64,000 bases of DNA, from contig NC_087063.1 in the NCBI RefSeq assembly GCF_963678635.1, positions 7,782,386 to 7,846,385 of the forward strand, written 5' to 3'. The DNA comes from Symsagittifera roscoffensis. Its lineage: Eukaryota; Xenacoelomorpha; Acoela; Convolutidae. The position numbers and the translations under genes are program-made. Below are positions 12,301 through 21,300 of this stretch, in pieces. The first letter of the stretch is position 1; the number at the start of each line of letters is the position of its first letter. The notes under the pieces are model-generated. The model saw only the letters and a program-made list of their open reading frames with translations. It ran no database searches and had not been told where the DNA came from.

Positions 12301-15300
12301 TCAATTGTCGCCATACTCCTATCTTCCGTCAGTGGCTGTTTTGGTCCAAACTTCATTGGTGCATCCTTTTGTACGACTGGGTTAGCTTTGAGCCTCCATC
12401 TAGAATCATCCGACTGCTCCCGCATCTCTTCTGAGGGTCAACTTGTCTCTTTATAGATGTTCTCGATCTAAATTATACAGTTTATTCCTTACTATTGAGA
12501 ACTAAGTATTAGGCTACTTTCCGTAATGAAAATCAAACGGGAGTTTTTAGTGATTGAATGCTTAGTGCAACGATCATTCTCTAAAATTTGACTGATTGAT
12601 GGTTGTAATTTTGTGGATTTTGGATCTAAATGCATCGTTCCTGATTCCTTTTTGAACGTTTGGATGCTACGTTCAACTAAACCACATCCCCGGTGGTCCC
12701 CTATTGGACCCATGGACAAAGTATATGCTGAATGCCTTTTTCCTTTCAAAAATTCATTTTCAAAACTTCATTTCAGAACCGTTCGGATCAACTTTACTGT
12801 GCTGTATTGCTGGATATATTCAGAGAGAATTTTTTTTTGTCAGCACTGTAGATCTTCTGATAAGTGTTGAATGTTACTTGTAATATCTGTCAATTGCTAT
12901 TACAATGTACAATTTCTTTCCTTGTTTAATAGAGGGCCTGAAAAACCTAATTGCAATTCAGTTTCCGGTCTGAATAAATCTGGAAGAGGTTTTGACGAAT
13001 TATGTTGTTTTGCACATTTAAAGTTCTTACCATGTAGCGAACACAAATGGCAATTTTGGCAGAAGTCAATTATCTCCCTGTGCATTGTTGGCCATCAGAT
13101 AAAAGTTGCCGCTTCTTTACAGACTCTTTTCGTGGGTGAGTTCCGAGCAATCTGTTCATAACGGCTTTTATGCGACACATTGGTATGGGCACTCTGTTGC
13201 CAATGATCATGCAATCGCCAATGACCGTAGCAATGTTCCAGAAAATTGCTAAATAACTCCCCAGACGTAGGAATCCTTCACAATCTTTTTCAGGCATGCA
13301 CTTCCTGAGCAATGCAAGCTGACTGTCCTCTGACGTTAGTTCACCGAGCAATTCTGCATCTAACAAATCCGATAGTCCCGTAGTAAATTTTTGTCTGTCA
13401 TGTGTTTTAACTGGTTGGTTATTTTGTTCACTTTTGCGATTATATGATTCAAACTCGTTGTTTTCTGCAGTCCTTTCAATCTTAGTTGGGCCAAGGTCTT
13501 AGCGTAATTTCTTTTTACTATGTTCTTGCTTCTATGCGACTTAACTTCTAACTTCCTTTATCTAATTTTCTTCAGAATTCCTCCAGCAATCTCTCTGAAT
13601 ATCTTCCTCTCACATTGATACTTCCGGCTAAATTAGCCAGCCTCTTCAAAATTGAGGGTGAATCAAACTTTTCTGATGACTTTTTCTTAAATTGTGAATT
13701 TTGAATTTTAGATTTGGGTAAAATTAGAGAAATTAATCTTGGTAAAATCAACTGAGCAAAATTTGGTGCACTCTGATTGGTGAAAACCTTTACTGCCGCA
13801 CTCTTGCGGTTGAAGAATATTACTTCCTCTTTGTGCATAAAAATTTTTCTCGCTTCTGTTTGTTTTTTGCGGACTCGAATGCTCGACGCTCTCTTGCAGT
13901 GAACCCTGATTTTGCTTTTTCGATCAAGCAATTTTGATTGGCCAGCTTGCTCGTACAAATTTCCGTCGCCCTCTCGCGGTACTCTGAAACTTGGTCGACC
14001 GTAATCTGATTGGATGAGCCAATTTTCTTCAAATTTGCCGCTCTCATGTGGTAGTTAGGTATCTTCTCCCGAAAAAACGATGTTGATATCATCACAATTG
14101 GCGTCTCTTACTGGTCTTTTCTGAAAAAAATTTTGACATGCGGAATCAAATTACTTGACTGATTTAATACCGAAATGTTTGTCGAATTTATTTTTTGAAG
14201 GTGTGGGTAAGTCTGGATCTTCCGACAATTAATCTGCTATACCGATTTCCTCTGCGTCAAAAAGTGGAAGTAGGTAAGCAAATGGTAACATCCTATCTTC
14301 CCAACGCGTCAACCATGTCCTTTTCCATCTGTTATCCGTAAGAGCCGATATTATAACTTAGCGGTCCGTGTGAATGTGGATTTGGTTTCCTAAAAGATAT
14401 TTACAAAAAACTTGACATGAATATACCACTGCTAATAACTCAAATTCGTTTGTACTGTGTTTTTTTTTCGGTTGAACTCAAAAATCTGGATGTGAATCTT
14501 GGAGTCCAACGTGCTGGTTCCACTTCTTGCTCCAGTGCTGCGCCCAAACTTTTGTGGCTGTCATCGCATTTGATGCGGGAATTCTTTTTTGCCCAGCAAT
14601 GGTATGTCTTGTGAAATTTCATATCATTTAAGGTTATGTTTTGAATGCCGCCCAAAACGAATTGTGACGTATGGCTGAATTTTAGTGACGGTCTAAATGC
14701 TTCTGTGATCATTTGAAGATTGGGAACAAATCGCGATAACCGATTCAAAACTCCCATAAATGACCTCAGTTGGTTAAGTGTCTTTGGAGGTTGTAGGTTC
14801 AGCACTGCTTTAAGTTTTTGAATTTTTTGGTCTAATTCCTTCTGAGTCTATCTCAAAGCCTAATCAGGTTAGAGATTGCTTAGAAAACTCACCTTTGCTC
14901 GTCAGCTTTTTCAATACCTCATTTACTAGATCGTTGTGACTATTTACTTTTCTTTTTGATACTATCAATATGCCGCTTAAAAACAGAATACTCTTGTTAT
15001 TCCGCCAAATGTGCTATCCATTGCCCTCTGAACTTCTTGGGCATGACGGTCAACCCGTAAAATCCGGTTTCAATTCTATAGGTTCCCGTAAGCTCTCCAC
15101 ATATTATACTGAAGTTTCAGTGTTTGCTTGTTGATTCATCTAATGTTAGTTATGTAAATGAAAACTTCAAATCAAATTTTGTGAACCAGACTACCTCGAT
15201 GTATCTGAAGTTGTGATCCGAGCCGCTGAATCTAGTAGTTCCAGAAGTTTTGGCATTTGAAAATTGCTATTAAAAATTTGGTCGTTCATAAGTTTTGCGT

Positions 15301-18300
15301 TCATCGCTAATTTCACTGAGCCATCTTTCTTGACGGTTATCACAACTGGAGCTTTAAATTGATCAATTGTAAATTTGTCCAATTTGGTAGTATGGCCTTC
15401 TCTTATGGTTTTCCTAAATTCTGATACTACTTTGTCCTGAATGTGGATCGGCACTTGTTGGCCCTTTTCTTGAATAGGTATCAGTGCTGTCTTAAATAAG
15501 ATGTTGACTTGGTGATTTTTGATCTTCCCAGTCTAATAAAATCCTAGTTATATCATTTTTTTTGTATTTGTTTCTCCAATACTTTGAGGTTTCTAGCTCT
15601 TTTTTGTTCCTCTACTCCAAGGACTGTAGATACTGTTTTGGGAGGTGGTTTAGTTGCTTAGTTACTATGCCCAGGTCGGGTTGCAGATCTTTTCCTAGAA
15701 GACACCTGTCCTATATTCTGATACTAAAAACTCTGCATTTTCTTTGTAACATCGGTTTGATTTCTTGTTTCCAAGTAATGTGCCAAACAGTTTGATTGGT
15801 TTGTGATTATAATCCATGTATAATTTCCTGATTGGTTTTTCATGCGTTGTGCGTAATCTTGCATCTGGATACTTCTGTTTGAGTATGTCTGCAGTTTTCT
15901 TGTTTATAAAAGAAGCTGGGCTGCCTGTCTCAATTGTTGCGCTAACTAATGAAGTTTCAGACCTAATAGTGACCCTGACGGATCTTGTCCTCCATGTTGC
16001 GGTATTTATTACTTCCAGGCTTTTGACCTCCTGAATCTTTAGAAACGGATATTTGGGATCACTCTCCGAGTCAAGAAAATTAGTCGAATCTTCGTACTTT
16101 TCGTACACACTTCCGACGCGACATTACTAACTTGTGGTTTCGTGGAATTACAACATTTTGCGAAGTGACCTCGCTTATCACATAGGTTGCTGTTTTCCTT
16201 CCTGGCTGCATATTGTCCTTGTGGCTCGAAGTGAATTTTCGCAGAATTAGCAGATTTTGATGAACTAGAGTGGTTAGATTTCCGAGCCTGGTTGGAAGTA
16301 TCCTGTGTGAAATGTTGTGATTTTCCTTGTTTGCTCTACTTTTTCAACTGTTTTTCGTTTGAATTGAGTTCTACGGCTCTTGCTTAATTTTGAGCGTATT
16401 CCTACTTTGAAAGGATTTCTGCCTTCGGAAAACACGCGCTCTGGTGTAGCCCATCTCCTGTAGCAACGCTGATTTCAGAGTATAGTCAACAGTAGCTCCT
16501 AATTTGATACACAACTCCCTTTCTATATCGGTACATTTCATTTTCGCAATGAAGATGTCACGAGTGACCTCTTTTTCGACGTTTTGTGTCCATCCACTTT
16601 TAGCTGCCTGGCTCAATAAGCGGAGATAAAATGCTTTCAACTCTTTTTTTGTCTCCTTGATGAGCGTTGTAGATCTTCATCTTTTCTACAATAAAGTTCT
16701 TTTCCCTCATAAATGAGGTTTTGATTGATTGAAATTCCGCGAGTTGATGGTGTTGAGATTGATATGCGGATTTGTTGAGAGAAGCGCTTCTTCCCTTCAT
16801 TGCTTTATGGGGAAAAAATCTCGATTTGACTCTGTTTTCGGCTTCGTAATGGTATTTATATGGGGATCATTGAAAACTGGGCATGGATCCAGTAATAGTG
16901 CGTTTGGGTCGCATCCGTCTTTCAGCGTTTATGCGAGACAAAAATGTGCTATCCACTTTTCCCACGGATACGTAGGTTCAGACGAAAAAGGTTTCCCCCA
17001 AAATACCGGCACTCCGAGCAGATCGGGACAGATCGGGACCTCCGATATCAATACGACTGTAGTCTCTCAAAATCGTAAGAGAGGGTGTTATTAGCACAAG
17101 TGAGTTATTCACATAAAAAGGCAAGTACTTTAATTACAGTAATAGCTTAGACTGGTCAGATCGAAATATGACCTTCAATACGGATACTACGCCGTACGGC
17201 CTTATAAGAAAAGTGGCTTGTATCATGCGAGAATGAGTTGTAGGAAAATTACTTTAAGTTAAATCACGGGTCGAGGTCCCAGACACATATCCAGACTTCA
17301 TGTCCACACTTCATGTCCAGACTTTTGCGACCAAAACTATGGGCCTCCTTTCCAGACCATCGCGATATCAATGATGGCTCTTTTTCCTTTTCCCCCCACC
17401 TACAAATTTTTATATTTGAAGTTGATGTTCACTTTGTCCGATTGTCATGAAAATTGGCACGTAGACTAATTAGGCCATGACAAACATATTTGGTCTCCAT
17501 AATTAACCTTGTAAGACCGCTAGTTAGACCATAAAATTCATGTTTGAGTGAGGTGGGGGGGGGGGGGGGGGAGGAAAAAGAGCCTCAATGATAAAGTACA
17601 CTCGCGAATAGAATTATTTAAAACAAATTTTAAAATGTGATTAGGCGGAGCAGTTCATGAGTCTGGTGGGTCTGCCGGCCATAGCCATAGTGTCCGTGTC
17701 CACTCTGGTGCTGGGAGTGGTGTTCCACAAGAGACGCGCTCTTCACAGTGCTGCCCATGAAAGAGCAGTTAGTACATTTAAAATATATAACATTAAACTC
17801 TGTGGCAAAATTCATGGTTCCCGTCATTGAAAATGGGAAGGAGCTTTATATTTGGGTGTGTTTTGGTTTTTCTTTTTTTTGTTTCCGGCGCAAAATCAGG
17901 TGCCACAAATAATCATCAGAAAGGGTCCAGTGGTACATAATAAATTTCTTTTGTCATAAATTGAGCGTCATTTAAAATTTTTGAAAAAACGTCGAGAAAA
18001 ACCTATTTTAATTTTTGAGTCTTAGTCTAATTTTGAGCGAGTAAAGTCATTGAATAAGTAAAGTGAAAATTATTTGTTTAGGCAAAGATACTAACTAAGT
18101 TCTTATAGCCAAAAACTAGTTTTGAAAACTTCATTTAGTGCGCCCTTGCCACTAAAAATGTTCTGAAAAAAATCTTGTTTAGTGTTTTTAAAAATTGTTT
18201 TTGAATTATTTAGTTTTTTATTTGTTATTAGTTTCATGAGAACAACTGCTGCCGGTCATGACTAATTTACTAAATGGATGCGGTTTTATTGTTCTGTCAT

Positions 18301-21300
18301 CACACTGCATGCAAGAAACGACTTTATATTGATCAAAAAACTCTTTTTTGCAGTTTTTTTAATATAGCCGGAACATTCTGTGCTGCTTGAACAGCAACCG
18401 GCTATCCTTTGATTAATAATAAAAAAATTAAGTATAAATTTTTGATTAAAAGTAGCTAATTGGGCTGTTATAATGATAAAATGAATGTCTGCAAGTTAAA
18501 ACATGGTTCATTGAAAAAAAAATTAAAAACTTTTCCATAAATTAACAAGGATCGCCGGTTACTGTGCAAGTAGCACAGAATGTTGCGATCACAGTCTTAG
18601 AAAAAAAAAACATTTTTTTTTCATATTAGTGTCGTTTTTTCCTCATGGTGTGATAAAAAGATCTGAACTAAAAAAAGAACTTGGAAATAATTGACAGTCA
18701 TAGTAAAAAAGCTATTCGAAAAACATTTTTTGAAGAAAATTGACTAGAAAAACGAAAAAAAATGGTTAAAAATTGGAAAATTGACTAGAAAAACGAAAAA
18801 AAAATGGTTAAAAAATGGGAAAATTTTGGAATTTTAAACATTCGCTTACAAACTGGCGCCAAGAAATTCCAAAAACTATTTTCATTTGAGTACAACTAAT
18901 TTTTCACGGCTCAAACTATGCTTAAAAAAGCTACTGTATGCCTACACGCTCACACCATATTAGTTCAAAATTAGACTAAAAATCGAAAATTTCAAACCGT
19001 TTTTTTCGACACCGTGAAATTTTTTTTGAAGTTTCTTAATGTCGTTCGAATCACGATTGAAAGGGCTTAAATATGATATTTTATTCGACTCATTCCGACA
19101 AATATTAGAGGTACCTGATTTTGCGTGGAAAACAAAAAGAAAAAAACTAAAATCCGAACTAAAACCCGAATAAAAAGTTCCTTCCCATTTTTCAAATGGT
19201 CGGAACAAGTAATCAGCTTAAAATTCTTTGAAACAACGGTTTATTTTTTTTCAAAGAACTAAGGAGTAAGTTTTTAATAGTTCTACGTTTTTTCATTTTA
19301 GGAACCCAATTAGTTGCTGTTAATCAAAAATATTCACTTAACATTGTAATGAAATTTCGAAAAAAAAATTAAAAACATGTTACAATAGATTTTGTTGCAC
19401 AGTTCAAAAATTTCTATTTTAAAACATAAATCTGAAACAAAAATTTTTGTTTTTGAAATGTTTACAAGGAATTTTTAATTTGACATGGTTTAGTTTGTTA
19501 TGTGAAAACATGCGTTTAAATTACAATAACTAATCGACGTGAACAAATTTTTTAAAAAGCAAAAGTCAACGGCAGGTAGAAATTGAGAAGAGCCAAAAAA
19601 AGTGGTGTGCAAAAGTCTCGTTTCGGGGGTGGGGGTTTGGTTGGTTTTTCTAGCTAGATAAAAAGTGAATAGAAAAAAAAAACAACGTCAAATGATGCAG
19701 GGGCGAATCTAGGATTTTCTCGAGGAGAGGGTGAGGGGGCGGATTTTAATAAAAATTTTGATATTTTATCGACCTTTTTTTGGTGGAATAAATTGATTTT
19801 CCAAGCTCTCACAAATCACAATAAAACACTACCTCTTTAATTAGATATTTTTGCGCCGCAGGCAAAATTTTGAAAAAACAGGCCAAAAACAAGGCGTTTT
19901 GGTCTCTTTTTGGAAAATTTTGATCAAAAATTGCGTTTTTCGGCGCGCGCTTCCCTCTCAAATCTAGAATATATTGGCTTCAAAGGCGCTTTTGAAAAAA
20001 GTTTAGTGTCCACCAGCCAAAAATTGAGATCCTAAAATAGTACAAAATAGTACAAAATAGTACCCTTTGGGTCGGCGAATTCCAGAGAGGTCGAATTCCA
20101 ATATCAATCAGTTTCGATCAGAATTTGTCTTATGCAGAATTTATATGCTGCAAACAGATCAACTTTTGGGTCGTATAACAGAAAAGATTTGATGTTCTTT
20201 GTTTTTTGAGGCGACTCTGGCGCTGACTGGGAACTCGTGCATGTATGCTCTTTTCGGCACAGTGTCCTACTGTTTCGTGTTCTACGCGTTCATGATCCTG
20301 ACCAGCAACAACGCAGATGATCTCATCTTCTACTTGGGAATCGGACAGGCTAGTAACTAACTACTTTGCAAATGATCAAGTGCCCAGATTTAGGGTTTTA
20401 AAAAAGGGCAAATCGAAATTTCGACCAAATTTTTTTAGGTCAAAATTTTTTAGGTCGAAATTTTTTAGGTCGAAATTTTTGAGGTCAAAATTTTTTAGGT
20501 CGAAATTTTTAGGTCGAAATTTTTTAGGTCAAAATTTTCTAGGTCGAAATTTTTTTAGGTCGTCCAAACTGATTTTACTGAGCTCTTCAAAAACACCGTA
20601 AAGACTATATTATGCAGATTTCTTCTGGCAAAAGCGACGGATAAAAGAAAACGAATTTAACACCCTCATGACTCGATGAATTCCAGCTTGGTTATATTTT
20701 AAGACATGCATTTTTGGCGAAACTTTTTAAAAAGTAGTGCAAAAAACGGAGGAAAAAAGAAGAGCTAACATAAATTTTGGCTTTAACTCATCAAAACAGT
20801 GCCCAATATTCCTAGGGTAAAGTAGGGTCCTCTTGGCGCTTTAGAAGAGCCTAATAACGAAACTCGGCTGTATAAGCGGCTATACCCAATTTTTTTCCAC
20901 AAAACAATAGTTCTTGGAAAAGTCAACAATTCGACCCCCTCACAAATCAAATGACTTTCTATTGGTATTATTTTATATCCTCCATTTTCGGCCAACCAAC
21001 CAGAAAGTTTTTCTAAAGGCGCCTTCGGCACCAATATAGACTAATTGTCAATGGAAGCACGCGCCGAAAAACTGCGAATTTTTGGTCAATTTTTTTTCAA
21101 AAGTGCCCAAGAACAGCATAATTGACCCTTTTTAAAAAAATATTGTCTGCGCTGCCAAAAAAATTGTCAAAAAAAGCTATATAGAGCGCTCAGAATATCA
21201 ATTGACCAAAAGAAAGGGGTTGACAAAATTTACGAAATTTTTTTTGAAATCCGCAAAAAAAACTTAAAAAAAACGGTTTTGATTCAAACCTTTGATTTTT

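Larger units (their letters stand above)
10729..17195 (-). mobile_element. Degenerate Ty3/gypsy LTR retrotransposon
   Basis: Reading on the minus strand the order is 5' LTR, gag with zinc knuckle, retropepsin, reverse transcriptase, RNase H, H2C2 integrase, an acidic Pol tail and 3' LTR. This is the Ty3/gypsy (Metaviridae) order. The two LTRs are 148 and 149 bp, near the short end for the group, and differ at about 18 positions by eye. The coding region is broken by many stops and frame changes, and key active-site residues are lost. It is therefore an old, inactive insertion in an intron, antisense to the host gene. No target duplication could be recognised. ORFs on the + strand across it are antisense shadows. 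Confidence 0.88.
7172..17644 (+). other. Receptor intron 4, 10.5 kb, mostly transposon-derived
   Basis: The intron contains, in order, a family A copy, an 888-bp TIR element, a foldback element, a Ty3/gypsy retrotransposon, a foldback remnant and a 209-bp MITE. The stretches 7750-8150 and 9045-9890 show nothing I can assign. The frame at 7753-8073 contains scattered TCGCGACC strings reminiscent of the foldback family but no protein motif. Confidence 0.75.
17768..20210 (+). other. Receptor intron 5
   Basis: A 2.4-kb intron with a 228-bp TIR element, a short tandem duplication and a family A copy. The segment 18830-19690 is AT-rich with no feature. The minus-strand frame at 18960-19208 is Lys/Phe-rich noise. 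Confidence 0.7.

Noticed and set aside
11151-12870. Plus-strand ORFs across the retrotransposon
   Set aside because: Antisense to recognisable gypsy Pol pieces on the minus strand.
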